Shown piece after piece: positions 19,823-31,313 of a stretch of DNA of 64,000 nt. The stretch lies in NCBI RefSeq assembly GCF_000454545.1, contig NZ_CM002139.1, positions 763,471-827,470 on the forward strand, written 5' to 3'. Within the stretch, counting starts at the first letter, position 1; each line of letters opens with the position of its first letter. Below the pieces are notes generated by a model. The model did no database searches. It was not told where the DNA came from and saw only the letters and a list, made by a program, of their open reading frames with translations. The stretch comes from Xanthomonas cassavae CFBP 4642. Its GTDB lineage: Bacteria; Pseudomonadota; Gammaproteobacteria; Xanthomonadales; Xanthomonadaceae. A program made the position numbers and the translations under genes.

Positions 19823-22437
19823 TCGATCTTCGCGCCACCGCCCGCCTGCAACTGCATGCCGGCTTCACCCTGCACGATGCACGCGCGCAGGTGCCGTATT
19901 ACGCCGGCCTGGGCATCAGCCATCTGTATCTGTCGCCGATCGGGACGGCGGTGCCGGGCTCCACGCATGGCTACGACAATATCGACCCTGCCGTGGTCAA
20001 CCCCGAACTCGGCGGCGAAGCGGCGTTGATCGCGCTGTCGAAGGCCGCGCGCGAACACGGCATGGGGTTGGTCGCCGACATCGTGCCCAACCACATGGCC
20101 ACGCACGCAGACAACGCGTGGTGGTGGGATGTACTGCGGCATGGCCGTAGTGCCAAGCATGCCGACTGGTTCGACATCGATTGGCGCGCACCGGGCCGCG
20201 ACGGCAAGCTGTGGCTGGCGGTGCTGGATCGCCCGTATGCCAGCGCCCTGGCCGAAGGCCTGATCACCCTGGTGGTGGACGAAGAAGGTAGCGCCGCCCT
20301 GGCGCATTACGACCAGCGCTATCCGATTCGCCCGCAAACCCTGGACGTGCCGGAACCTGCCGCACGCGCGCAGTGGTTGCGCGACTACAACGACGGCGCC
20401 AAGCGTGGCGATGGCCGTCTGCACAAGCTGATCGAACGTCAGCCGTACCGCCTGAACTGGTGGCGCGTGGGCAACGACATGCTCAACTACCGCCGCTTCT
20501 TCGACATCACTTCGCTGGTGGCCCTGCGCGTGGAATTGCCGGCGGTGTTCGATGCCGTGCACGCGCTGCCGCTGCGGCTGGTGGCCGAAGGGCACCTGGA
20601 TGGCCTGCGCATCGATCATGTGGACGGGCTTACCGACCCCACCGGCTATGTGCGCAAGCTGCGCAGCCGGCTGGATGCGGCCGGCCGCGTGCGCGGGCTC
20701 AAGCCCGGCACGCTGGGCCTGTACCTGGAAAAGATCCTCGCCCCCGGCGAACACCTGCCGGCCGACTGGCCGTGCGATGGCACCACCGGTTACGACTTCA
20801 TGGATCAGGTGAGCGGCGTGCTGCACGACGCGGCCGGCTTCAAGCCGCTGGCACGCGCGTGGCAGAAGGCCAGCGGCCGCAGCGGCGACTTTGCGCAGGA
20901 AGAACGCAATGCGCGCGACGAGATGCTGCGTGGCCCATTGCAGACGGAATTCAATCGCGCCGTGGGTGCGTTGTCGGCACTGGCGCGGCTGGACCCGCCT
21001 ACCCGCGAGTTCAGCCCGCAGATGCTGGCGCGCGGGTTGTGCGTGCTGCTGCGCTGGTTCCCGGTGTACCGCACCTACGCCGGCGCCAAGGGCATCGGCG
21101 GCAGCGAAGCCGAGCGCCTGCGCGCCACTGCTGCACGTGCACGCCAGGGGATGCCCGAATCGATCGTGGCGGCGGTGAACGCCATCGAGCGCTGGCTGCT
21201 GGACGATGCCGGCGCCGATCGCGCGCAGATCGCGTTGCGGCGCATCCTGCGCCGGCGCGTCGAACAGCTTTCCGCACCGCTCAATGCCAAGGCGGTGGAA
21301 GACACCGCGTTCTATCGGCACGGCGTGCTGCTGTCGCGCAACGAAGTGGGCAGCCATCCGACCCATTTTGCCAATGAGGCGGCGCAGTTCCACGCGCAGA
21401 ACCTCGAGCGCGCCAAGCACTATCCGCGCGCGCTGCTGGCCACTGCCACGCACGATCACAAGCGCGGCGAAGACCTGCGCATGCGGCTGGCGGTGTTGTC
21501 CGAACAACCGCGCTGGTGGATCGAGCAGAGTGCCCAGTTCGACACCCAGGCCGAGGCGCTGGATGCGCCGTCCCTGGCCGGTGGCGATCAGCAGATGCTG
21601 TGGCAGACCCTGGTGGCCGCCTGGCCGATCGGCCTGGGCGCCGATCAGGCCGAGCCGCTGGCCGTCTTTGCCGAGCGCGTGGCGCAGTGGCTGCTCAAGG
21701 CGGTGCGCGAAGCCAAGCTGCACACCAGCTGGACCGATGGCTCGGCCGAGTACGAACAGGCGGTGCAGGCCATGGTGGAGCAGGTGCTGTGCAGTCGCGC
21801 CGGTCTGCCGCTGCGGCGCGCGTTGCTGCGCGCCAGCAACCACATCGCCGCCGCCGGTGCGCGCAATTCGCTGGTGCAGACCACCCTGCGCCTGACCGTG
21901 CCGGGCGTGCCGGATCTGTACCAGGGCTCCGAAGGCTGGGACCTGTCGTTGGTGGATCCGGACAACCGCCGCCCGGTGGACTATGCGCAACGCCAGCAGT
22001 GGCTGGACCAGGTGCGCGACTGGAGCACGCTGCTGCGCAACTGGCGCGATGGCGCGGTCAAGGCCCGCCTCACCGCGGTGCTGCTGCAACTGCGCCGCGA
22101 ACATACGGCGCTGTTTGCGAAGGGCGACTATCAAGCCTTGCAGGTCGCCGGCAGCGGCGATGCGCAGGTGCTGGCCTTCCGTCGGCACTACCGCGGCCAG
22201 TCGCTGGTGGTAGCGGTGACGCGGCTGGGCGCCGCTGCGCAGGGCGACGGCGACCTGCCCTTGCTGGTGCCGCCGGCCACCTGGGGTCAGGCGGCGTTGG
22301 CGTTGCCGGACGCGTCCTACCGTAATGTGCTCGACGGCAGCACGCTGCAGCCCCAGCGCGGCCGGGTGCCGCTGTCGACGCTGTTTGCACGTGCGCCGGT
22401 GGCAGTGTTGTCGGTCCCGGCATCCCTAGACCCCTGA
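19819..22437 (+). CDS. treY: Malto-oligosyltrehalose synthase
   Basis: An 872-residue GH13 enzyme that isomerises the reducing-end glucose linkage of maltodextrins to alpha,alpha-1,1, making maltooligosyl-trehalose for TreZ. The N-terminus (RATARLQLHAGFTLHDA) followed by LGISHLYLSPI is typical. The nucleophile is probably Asp266 in DGLRIDHVDGLTDPTGY, and the conserved ATATHDHKRGED block lies further on. I chose the ATG at 19819, which overlaps the malQ stop; residues upstream in the open frame are unrelated. Confidence 0.95.
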   Translation: MIDLRATARLQLHAGFTLHDARAQVPYYAGLGISHLYLSPIGTAVPGSTHGYDNIDPAVVNPELGGEAALIALSKAAREHGMGLVADIVPNHMATHADNAWWWDVLRHGRSAKHADWFDIDWRAPGRDGKLWLAVLDRPYASALAEGLITLVVDEEGSAALAHYDQRYPIRPQTLDVPEPAARAQWLRDYNDGAKRGDGRLHKLIERQPYRLNWWRVGNDMLNYRRFFDITSLVALRVELPAVFDAVHALPLRLVAEGHLDGLRIDHVDGLTDPTGYVRKLRSRLDAAGRVRGLKPGTLGLYLEKILAPGEHLPADWPCDGTTGYDFMDQVSGVLHDAAGFKPLARAWQKASGRSGDFAQEERNARDEMLRGPLQTEFNRAVGALSALARLDPPTREFSPQMLARGLCVLLRWFPVYRTYAGAKGIGGSEAERLRATAARARQGMPESIVAAVNAIERWLLDDAGADRAQIALRRILRRRVEQLSAPLNAKAVEDTAFYRHGVLLSRNEVGSHPTHFANEAAQFHAQNLERAKHYPRALLATATHDHKRGEDLRMRLAVLSEQPRWWIEQSAQFDTQAEALDAPSLAGGDQQMLWQTLVAAWPIGLGADQAEPLAVFAERVAQWLLKAVREAKLHTSWTDGSAEYEQAVQAMVEQVLCSRAGLPLRRALLRASNHIAAAGARNSLVQTTLRLTVPGVPDLYQGSEGWDLSLVDPDNRRPVDYAQRQQWLDQVRDWSTLLRNWRDGAVKARLTAVLLQLRREHTALFAKGDYQALQVAGSGDAQVLAFRRHYRGQSLVVAVTRLGAAAQGDGDLPLLVPPATWGQAALALPDASYRNVLDGSTLQPQRGRVPLSTLFARAPVAVLSVPASLDP

Positions 22438-22451
22438 GAGAAACGCACGCA

Positions 22452-22637
22452 ATGAATGAAATGGAACGGCAGGCACGGCTTCGCCAGTTGGCGCAGGAGA
22501 TCTGGGAGGCCGAAGGCCGTCCCGACGGGCATGCGGACCGCCACTGGGCGATGGCCGAGCGGCTGGTGGATGCCGAAGAGCGCGCGGCCGAGCAGGCCGC
22601 CGAGCATGCGGTCACGCCGATCACTGCACGTCAGTAA
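22452..22637 (+). CDS. Small DUF2934 protein
   Basis: A 61-residue acidic helical protein of the DUF2934 type; the signature R..A..IWEAEGRPDGHADRHW is present. Function is unknown. It lies 14 bases after treY and about 110 bases before glgX, within the glycogen/trehalose cluster. Related short proteins often sit near glycogen genes, so a regulatory or stress role is possible but not shown. Confidence 0.8.
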   Translation: MNEMERQARLRQLAQEIWEAEGRPDGHADRHWAMAERLVDAEERAAEQAAEHAVTPITARQ

Positions 22638-22748
22638 CGCGGTCCCTGCCACCTTTACCGCATCGCCTGTCGCTTGATCCGCGTACGCTCGCACCGGCGT
22701 ACGCCACCGCTGTCCCGTATCTGATTTCACCGTGCCAAGGAGTTACCG

Positions 22749-24911
<2,163 letters not shown>

Positions 24912-24927
24912 TGGAGAGGATGGTCTG

Positions 24928-25560
24928 ATGGACGTATTGCTGGCAGGAGCCACCGGGTTGGTTGGCAAGCAGGTGTTGCAGCAGCTGCTGGCCGATGCAC
25001 GTTGCACCGGCGTGGTGGCAGTGACGCGTCGGCCGCTGACGCAGATCCACCCCAAGTTGCGCAACCAGGTGATCGATTTCGAGCGCCTGTCCAGCTGGAC
25101 AGCCCCACGCATGGAAGCGGCCATCTGCGCGCTGGGTAGCACCATGAAACAGGCCGGCTCGCGCGAGGCCTTCTACCGCATCGATCATGACTACCCGATG
25201 GCGCTGGCACGCGCTGCCTGCGCGCAGGGCACCTCGGTGTTCGTGCTGAACTCGGCGGCCGGCGCCGATGCGCGCTCGCGCATCTTCTACAACCGGGTCA
25301 AGGGCGAGCTGGAACGCGATCTGCGCGAGGTCGGTTTCCCCTCGCTCACCTTCGTACGCCCCGGCCTGATCGGTGGCGAACGCGAAGAGCGCCGCACCGG
25401 CGAACGGCTCGGCAGTCTGGTGCTGGGCGGACTAGGCCCGATCCTGCCGCGCCGGTTCCGCATCAACCCGGCCGAGCGGATTGCCGCGGCGATGGTCGCC
25501 GCCGCGTTATCGCCGGCGCGCGGCGAGCACAGCGTCGAGGCGGCGGAGCTGGTTGGATGA
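24928..25560 (+). CDS. Atypical SDR, NAD(P)-binding oxidoreductase (TIP30-like)
   Basis: A 210-residue Rossmann-fold protein. The glycine motif GATGLVGKQVLQQLL is at residues 7-21, and the mid-region CALGSTMKQAGSREAFYRID matches the HTATIP2/TIP30-like and YbjT-like group. A Tyr-x-x-x-Lys-like pair is seen in FYNRVKGELE. The substrate is unknown. It starts 16 bases after glgX and may be co-transcribed, though no link to glycogen metabolism is evident. Confidence 0.8.
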   Translation: MDVLLAGATGLVGKQVLQQLLADARCTGVVAVTRRPLTQIHPKLRNQVIDFERLSSWTAPRMEAAICALGSTMKQAGSREAFYRIDHDYPMALARAACAQGTSVFVLNSAAGADARSRIFYNRVKGELERDLREVGFPSLTFVRPGLIGGEREERRTGERLGSLVLGGLGPILPRRFRINPAERIAAAMVAAALSPARGEHSVEAAELVG

Positions 25561-25722
25561 CCAACGCCCTGCGCGTGCCCGCAGGACGAGAGATGCAAGC
25601 TATGAGTGTCTTGATAGGAGCACGCCCGAGCGCGATGAGGCCTCACTGGTAATGCCGCGTCGCGCTCTGGCGCGCTCCTACCAGTTTGTGTGCAGCGGCA
25701 TCTTCGCTGGCACGGCAGTTGC

Positions 25723-26481
25723 TCATGCGCCTAGCGATTGCCCACCATCCACCGCCAACACCTGCCCGGTGATCCAGCGCGCCTGTGGCGAAGCGAGAAA
25801 CAGCGCGGCATCGGCAACGTACTGCACCTGCCCGAATCTGCCGAACGGAATGCTGTCGCGGATGCGCGCATACAGCTCTGGCTCTTCGCGCCTGCGCTGG
25901 TCCCAGAGCCCGTCTGGACACTCGATCGAGCCCGGTGCGATGGCATTGACGCGGATGCGTTCGCGCGCCAGCTCGGCAGCCAGGGTGGTGGTGTAGTAAT
26001 TCAGCGCGGCCTTGGCGGTGGAATAGGCGATCGCGCGCGGCGTCGGGCGCTGCGCGTTGATCGAGCTGATGTTGAGGATCACCGCATCCGCACTGCGGCG
26101 CAGATGTGGCAGTGCCGCGCGGTTGCAGCGCACGGCCGCCATCAGGTCGATCTCCAGGCCGACCTGCCAACTGCCATCGTCCGTGCCGTGACCGTAGCCG
26201 GAGGCATTGTTGACGACCACATCCAGACCACCCAGTGCCCGCGCGGCGGCCTGCACGTAGTGCTCGATCTGTGCAGCATCGGCCAGGTCGCAGGGCAGGG
26301 TATGCACCGGCGTACCGAGTGCCGCCAGCGTCTGCGCCGCCTGTGCCAGGCCTTCGGGGTTGCGCGCACAGATCGATACCTGCGCGCCATTGCGCACGAA
26401 TGCGTCGGCGATCGCAAGGCCAATGCCGCGGCTGCCACCGGCGATCAGGACACGTTGCGGAGGAGATGCGGAGTTGGACAT
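25723..26481 (-). CDS. Classical short-chain dehydrogenase/reductase
   Basis: A 252-residue SDR. Features: the TGxxxGxG-type cofactor motif as AGGSRGIGLAIADA (about 13-26), NNAS, catalytic Ser in ISSINAQ, and YSTAK with catalytic Tyr and Lys. The PGSIECPD segment and the glycine-rich C-terminus fit the FabG/enoyl-reductase-like group. The substrate cannot be told. I chose the start at 26481 (MSNSASPPQ) because the preceding residues do not resemble the family. It is convergent with the TIP30-like gene. Confidence 0.88.
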   Translation of the reverse strand: MSNSASPPQRVLIAGGSRGIGLAIADAFVRNGAQVSICARNPEGLAQAAQTLAALGTPVHTLPCDLADAAQIEHYVQAAARALGGLDVVVNNASGYGHGTDDGSWQVGLEIDLMAAVRCNRAALPHLRRSADAVILNISSINAQRPTPRAIAYSTAKAALNYYTTTLAAELARERIRVNAIAPGSIECPDGLWDQRRREEPELYARIRDSIPFGRFGQVQYVADAALFLASPQARWITGQVLAVDGGQSLGA

Positions 26482-27222
26482 GCCAGACACCAGAGAACAG
26501 AGACTCGCATTATCGGGCAGCTGGCGCTGCATGAGTCATGACGGCTGGATCTTGCGCGTAGCGCAGCGTGCAACGCGACGTTTCGGCATGCGGCGTTGCG
26601 CCATGCAATGTGCAGTGCGGCATCCATCGGAGCAACTGCCTGGTGCGGCAGCGTCGTCCGTCTGCGCTGGCGGATATGCTCTGGTGAGTGGCCCGTACCG
26701 ATACAGCAGCCACGCCGGCGCAATGGGCCATATCAGCACCATCACGATCGATATCCACACCAGCATACGCACCTGCACACGTCAGCCACGGCCAACAGCC
26801 ACAGCCAACGGTCCTGTACTGAAACCAAGGTTTGCCGCCCCGCGCAAGACGCTCGAGTAGAAAATCAGAAAGGGTGTCCCTCAAAACCGGCAGCAAGGCT
26901 AACGAGTCTACGACTGCATCAGATCCAGGCTCCTGGCATTCTCGTGCCCATCGTCGGCGCGCTTTTCCCGGGACGCGGGTAACCAGGCGGCCTTGCGCAA
27001 CAGCAGGCCAGGCCAATGCCGACATCATCGATTGACCTTGCTGATTGCAGTGGCGACCGCTGTCATCTCACTGCCATGTGCGTCAGCCGCCGCTTGCCCC
27101 ATAAGCCTCATCACCGCTGGCGATCAGCTCATGCCTTTCTGGCTGTGCGTCGCTAACCAAACGTTTACACACCGGCGGCGCGCTGCGGGCACAACGTGCA
27201 GGTCATTCAGTGGGAGTTGCAC
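26482..27222. other. Intergenic stretch without a supported gene
   Basis: About 740 bases lie between two divergent genes. Short frames occur on both strands, including one encoding a single hydrophobic helix (26536-26778, minus), but none has homology I recognise. It probably contains two promoters and decayed sequence. Confidence 0.4.
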
Positions 27223-28632
27223 ATGGAAACCCATATCACCGTCATCGGTGCCGGCTTCTGCGGCACCGCGCTGGTCCGTGCGCTGGCGCAGACGGCCGAT
27301 GCGCAGGTGCGCATCACGCTGGCGGGCGTGGCTGAGACCTTCGGCAGCGGCATCGCCTATGGCGCCGCGCGGCCGGAGCACCTGCTCAATGTGCGCGCCA
27401 AGGATCTGGGCATCGATGCCCAGGCGCCGGGTGCGTTTGCCGACACGCTGCATCTGGGCGATAGCGGGCGGTTGGAATTCCTGCCGCGGCTGGCCTATGG
27501 CGACTATCTGCGCGGCGAACTGGATGCGGCAGTGAGCGGCGCGCAGGCCTCGATCGTGCGGCTGTCGCAGGAGGCGGTGGCAGTGGAGCGGGTGCGCAAG
27601 GGGTTTCGCGTGTTCCTGGCCAACGGCGATGCCTTCCACAGCGACCGCGTGGTGCTGGCGGTGGGTGGGCTGCAGCCGCAGGCGCTGGCCGGTATCGGCC
27701 CACGCTTGAGCGTGCATCCGCGCTATATCGGCTGGCCGTGGCAGGGCGATGCGCTGGCGCGGTTGTCGCCGGATGACGATGTGCTGATCGTCGGCGCGGG
27801 CTTGACCATGGTCGATGTGGCGCTGACCCTGCACGCACGCGGGCACAAGGGACGGCTGCTGGCGATCTCGCGGCGCGGGCTCGCGCCGCAGGCGCATCTG
27901 CGCCAGCCCGGCGCGCCGCTGGAGTTGCCGCCGCATCTGCACCGCGCGCTCAAGGACGCCGACCTGCGTGGCCTGTTGCGCGGCGTGCGCCAACTCAGCG
28001 CGGTGGTGGACGACTGGCGGCGCGTGGTGGATGCGCTGCGCCCGCATCTGCAGCCGCTGTGGCAACGCCTGGAACTGTGGCAGCGTGCGCGCTTCCTGCG
28101 CCATCTGCGCCCGTACTGGGAAGTGGCGCGGCATCGGGTGGCACCGGGCGCGGCGGAGCAACTGGCGCAATTGCAGGCCGGCGGCCAGCTACAGGTTGTC
28201 GCTGCGCGGCTGCTGCGTGCGCGCTGGGTTCCCGATGGTGTGGAAGCGGTGATCCGCGCGCGCGGCGCGGCCGATGCGCAGACGCTGCGGTTCGACGCGG
28301 TTGTTCGCGCCACCGGCCTGGACACCGATATCGACCGGACCAGCGACCCATTGATCGCCGGCATGCGCGAGGCCGGCCTGTTGCGCGCCGATCCACTGGG
28401 GCTGGGTGTGGATACCGATGCGCATCTGCGCGTACGCGACGGTACCGGGCAGATCGTGCCAGGGCTGTATTGCGTGGGGCCGCTGCTGCGAGGACGTTAC
28501 TGGGAAATCACCGCCGTGCCCGAATTGCGTGTGGCCACGCGCGCACTGGCCGACCATCTGCTGCTGAATGCCGCGCCGGCGTTACAGCCGGAGCCCGAGC
28601 AGGTGCCGCGTGAGGTCAACGGACGGCTGTAG
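27223..28632 (+). CDS. FAD/NAD(P)-binding oxidoreductase, unknown substrate
   Basis: A 469-residue protein with an N-terminal dinucleotide-binding motif (HITVIGAGFCGTALVRALA) and a second one mid-protein (DDVLIVGAGLTMVDVALTL), giving FAD and NAD(P)H sites. HPRYIGWPWQGD and the C-terminal block IVPGLYCVGPLLRGRYWEITAVPELR match the 'FAD-NAD(P)-binding' family (Pfam NAD_binding_9 type) found in many bacteria. No partner oxidoreductase is next to it. I chose the ATG at 27223 instead of the upstream in-frame GTG because the Rossmann strand starts within five residues of it. Confidence 0.85.
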   Translation: METHITVIGAGFCGTALVRALAQTADAQVRITLAGVAETFGSGIAYGAARPEHLLNVRAKDLGIDAQAPGAFADTLHLGDSGRLEFLPRLAYGDYLRGELDAAVSGAQASIVRLSQEAVAVERVRKGFRVFLANGDAFHSDRVVLAVGGLQPQALAGIGPRLSVHPRYIGWPWQGDALARLSPDDDVLIVGAGLTMVDVALTLHARGHKGRLLAISRRGLAPQAHLRQPGAPLELPPHLHRALKDADLRGLLRGVRQLSAVVDDWRRVVDALRPHLQPLWQRLELWQRARFLRHLRPYWEVARHRVAPGAAEQLAQLQAGGQLQVVAARLLRARWVPDGVEAVIRARGAADAQTLRFDAVVRATGLDTDIDRTSDPLIAGMREAGLLRADPLGLGVDTDAHLRVRDGTGQIVPGLYCVGPLLRGRYWEITAVPELRVATRALADHLLLNAAPALQPEPEQVPREVNGRL

Positions 28633-28980
28633 GCTGCTCAAGGCGTCCTGCGCACGTCGCGGTTGAGCCGATCCGTTCGGGAGCGCCGTGGCGTAGGCGG
28701 GAGGGCGATGCCTGCTGCCGGGCGCGGAAGGAACATCGTGCAGAGCCTCGCTGCGGCCTCATACCCATGTCCCTCGCCTGGCAGGAGCGGGACGTTCGGC
28801 GTTTGCGCGCAGTTCTCTTCAGAACTGCGCACTGGTGCACCCGAGGGGTCGAACCGCGCAATCGTGCTGCGGAATACCTGGCGGGGCGCAGGCAGGCGGT
28901 GAGGACTGCGCCACGGTGATCGTCCTGGGTCTGCCAGGGCTCAGGGCGTCGCATCCCCTTCGTCTGAACTGGAGTCCGCC
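28633..28980. other. Intergenic stretch with a perfect 10-base hairpin
   Basis: No gene was seen. A perfect inverted repeat (GCGCAGTTCT, loop CTTC) lies at 28807-28830 with no T-run after it. The ribosome binding site of the broken virK-like gene (GGAG) is at the right end. Confidence 0.45.
28807..28830. repeat. Perfect inverted repeat (10-base arms, 4-base loop)
   Basis: The arms GCGCAGTTCT and AGAACTGCGC match exactly. It lies about 175 bases after the FAD-binding gene. There is no T-tract on the plus side, so it is either an imperfect terminator or a protein binding site. Confidence 0.55.
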
Positions 28981-29240
28981 ATGCCTCGTCTCGTTTCCGC
29001 TGTTTTCGCCGTAGCGCTGTGCGCCAGCGCCCTGCCTGCGATGGCAACCGAATCGCTCAAGACGTATGTCGCCGTCATCTCTGCGCTGGAAGCTGGCGAC
29101 GACGTCAGCCTGACCACCGATCTCAGCCGCTGCACGCCCGAGCCGGGCACCGCGCCCAGTCAGACTCGCGGTGGCCCGCCATATCGAGGCCTATCGCATC
29201 ACTGAGGACGGCACCGCGGCGTTCTCCGGCTCGCACGGTC
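28981..29240 (+). pseudogene. Frameshifted, truncated VirK-like gene
   Basis: The first frame gives a signal peptide (MPRLVSAVFAVALCASALPAMA) and then SLKTYVAVISALEAGDDVSLTTD, which resembles the start of VirK-family secreted proteins of plant-associated bacteria. After TRGG the frame is lost, but the next frame continues the family with RHIEAYRITEDGTAAFSGSH. Removing one C from the CCC run at about 29174-29176 would restore GGRHIEAYR. After SGSH the protein stops looking like VirK (normally about 140-150 residues), so a deletion probably removed the C-terminal half. A good GGAG site precedes the start. The family is recalled, not searched. Confidence 0.6.
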
Positions 29241-29369
29241 TGGCTGGGTTCCCGATGAGCCTCCCGGTCGGGCAGGCAGGAGCCGCCGCAGTCTTTCCCG
29301 CATCGCCGGCAGTCGCCCGGAACCCCGCGTGGCCTCACAATAGGCGGCCAGTTCCGGAACCAAGTCGCC

Positions 29370-29702
29370 ATGCGCAAGACCTACCAGCTCAACCTCGAAG
29401 GCAAGAACCGCGATCGCCTGCTGGAAGCCAGCAAGCACGATATCCGCAAGTACATCCGCCGCGAGCGCCGCAAGGACCTGCCGGAAGGGGCCGATTACTG
29501 GGATTTCGACATGCGCTTCGGCGTGGACGAGGCCAGCGCGCAGCCGCTGCCGCCGGCAGAGCTGATCCGCTCGATCAACGCGCTCACCGGCGACGGTGGC
29601 GACCAGTTCTTCGTGGAAATCCTGCGCAAGCCCGCCAAGCGCACCCCGCGTGCCGATGGCGAGGCGCTGGCCGGCGGCGAGCTGGATTTCGAGCAGGACT
29701 GA
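29370..29702 (+). CDS. DUF6172 family protein
   Basis: A 110-residue basic protein beginning MRKTYQLNLEGKNRDRLLEA, with the conserved KHDIRKYIRRERRK and DYWDFDMRFG blocks typical of this small uncharacterised family. No membrane segment or metal-binding cysteines are present. Function is unknown; high Arg/Lys content in the middle suggests possible nucleic acid contact, which is only a guess. Confidence 0.75.
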   Translation: MRKTYQLNLEGKNRDRLLEASKHDIRKYIRRERRKDLPEGADYWDFDMRFGVDEASAQPLPPAELIRSINALTGDGGDQFFVEILRKPAKRTPRADGEALAGGELDFEQD

Positions 29703-30014
29703 ACGCGGTTTTCAGATGATCCAATGACTGGACGACTGCGCCGCCGTCAGGCAGCGCAGCCGGTGCCCGAATCGGCCACCCTTGCGCGCACCGTCGCCTC
29801 TGCGCGCGGTGCGCAGCTGCCTGGCCACTGTTCTCCAGGTCCTGCCCGCCATTCCCGGCACTGCTCGCGCAGGGTGGCGTTTGCGGCCGTATGGCATGGC
29901 GCGGCGAGCCAACGCTACGCGCCAGCTGTGTGGTCACCAGGTCTGGTGACCACACGGCGACTGCCGATTTGAACAACGCCATTGGCGACACGATGTGCAG
30001 CGCTGCCGCGCGGG
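29703..30014. other. Convergent intergenic stretch with a long palindrome
   Basis: About 310 bases lie between the 3' ends of the DUF6172 gene and the DEAD-box helicase gene. The only clear structure is the 28-base palindrome at 29928-29955. No gene was seen. Confidence 0.5.
29928..29955. repeat. Perfect 13-base inverted repeat, 2-base centre
   Basis: The arms GTGTGGTCACCAG and CTGGTGACCACAC are exact reverse complements around GT. It lies between convergent genes. There is no T-run on either side, so a simple intrinsic terminator is not obvious. A cruciform, a bidirectional transcription stop or a protein site are options. Confidence 0.7.
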
Positions 30015-31292
30015 TCAGTCCGGCTTGGGCGCGGCCTGCGTGGCCGCGCGCAGCTTGTCCTTCTTGCTGGGCCGCTTGCCCTTGATGCCGCCGTTGTCAT
30101 CGGCGGCGCGTGTCGGCGTGTCTGTGGCAGGTGCGTCGCTGGGCGTGGGTTCGAAGCCGGCGATCACCTCGGCGGCGATACGCAGGCCTTGGCGTTTTTC
30201 GATCAACCGCCATTGCTGCGCGTTGTCGGCGGTGATGAAGCTGATCGCCACGCCGCTGGCGCCGGCACGTGCGGTGCGGCCGATGCGGTGGGTGTAATCC
30301 ACGGTGGAGCGCGGCAGGTCGTAGTTGATCACCGCTGGCAGCTGCACGATATCGATGCCGCGGGCGGCCAGGTCGGTGGCGATCACCACCTGCACGGTCT
30401 GCTGCTTGAAGGCCGATAGCGTGCGTTCGCGGCGGCCCTGGCTCAACTCGCCGTGCAGGGGTTGTGCACTGATGCCGGTCTTCTCCAGCTTTTCAGCGAC
30501 CTTTTCCGCAGTGTGCCGGCTGGCGACGAACACCAGCAGTTGCGGCCAGCCGCGATCGAGCAGCAACTGGCGCAGCAGCTGCGTGCGCTGGGCGGCATCC
30601 ACGGCGATGGCGCGCTGCGCGATCGCCGGCGCCTGCTCGGGTGTCGCTTCGACGGTGATGCGCAGTGGGTCGCGCAGCCGGCGCTTGGCCAGCGTGGCGA
30701 TGGCGGGCGGAAACGTGGCCGACACCAGCACGCTCTGCCGCTGCGCCGGCAATAGCGCAAGGATGCGATCGAGCTCGGCGCCGAAGCCCAGGTCCAGCAG
30801 GCGGTCGGCTTCGTCCAGCACCAGGGTGGTCACTTGGCCCAGGCGCAGCGCGTTGTGCTCCACCAGGTCCAGCAGCCGGCCGGGCGTGGCGACCACGATG
30901 TCGGCACCGCCGCGCAGCGCCAGCAACTGCGGGTTGATCGAGCTGCCGCCGGTGGCGGCAACGATCTTGAGCCGTCGCGGCAGGTGCGCAGCCAGCTGGC
31001 GCAGCGTGGCCTCCACCTGTGCGGCAAGTTCGCGGGTGGGCACCAGCACCAGCGCACCCGGCACGCGCGGAGCCGTGTCCGGGGCGAGCAGGCATTGCTG
31101 CAACAACGGCAGCGCATAGGCCAGCGTCTTGCCCGAGCCGGTCTGCGCCATTGCGATCAGGTCGCGCCCGGCCAGCATCGGTGGGATGGCCTGCTGCTGG
31201 ACCGGCGTGGGCGTGCGGTGGCCGGCCTGGCGCAGGGCGGTCTCGAAAAACGGCAGTAGCTGTGGCGACAGCGAGAGGTGGGCAAATGACAT
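30015..31292 (-). CDS. rhlE: DEAD-box RNA helicase, RhlE type
   Basis: A 425-residue ATP-dependent RNA helicase. All core motifs are visible: Q motif (GHRTPTPVQQQAIP), motif I AQTGSGKT, Ia PTRELA, II DEAD, III SAT, V ARGIDI and VI HRIGRTARAG. The short basic C-terminal tail (KGKRPSKKDKLRAATQ) is typical of RhlE, which acts in ribosome assembly and mRNA turnover. I chose the internal ATG at 31292 (MSFAHLSLSP), which matches the family N-terminus. A MITE-like element sits 21 bases upstream and may supply or disturb its promoter. Confidence 0.88.
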   Translation of the reverse strand: MSFAHLSLSPQLLPFFETALRQAGHRTPTPVQQQAIPPMLAGRDLIAMAQTGSGKTLAYALPLLQQCLLAPDTAPRVPGALVLVPTRELAAQVEATLRQLAAHLPRRLKIVAATGGSSINPQLLALRGGADIVVATPGRLLDLVEHNALRLGQVTTLVLDEADRLLDLGFGAELDRILALLPAQRQSVLVSATFPPAIATLAKRRLRDPLRITVEATPEQAPAIAQRAIAVDAAQRTQLLRQLLLDRGWPQLLVFVASRHTAEKVAEKLEKTGISAQPLHGELSQGRRERTLSAFKQQTVQVVIATDLAARGIDIVQLPAVINYDLPRSTVDYTHRIGRTARAGASGVAISFITADNAQQWRLIEKRQGLRIAAEVIAGFEPTPSDAPATDTPTRAADDNGGIKGKRPSKKDKLRAATQAAPKPD

Positions 31293-31313
31293 GCAGCGAT
31301 TATCCGGCATTCA

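Noticed and set aside
26536..26778. 80-codon minus frame with one hydrophobic helix
   Set aside because: The helix is plausible but the remainder is low-complexity Cys/Arg sequence; there is no family and no convincing ribosome site.
26993..27535. Frame with a signal-peptide-like stretch (LIAVATAVISLPCASA)
   Set aside because: It soon turns into Arg-rich sequence and runs into the FAD-binding gene in another frame, so it is probably accidental.
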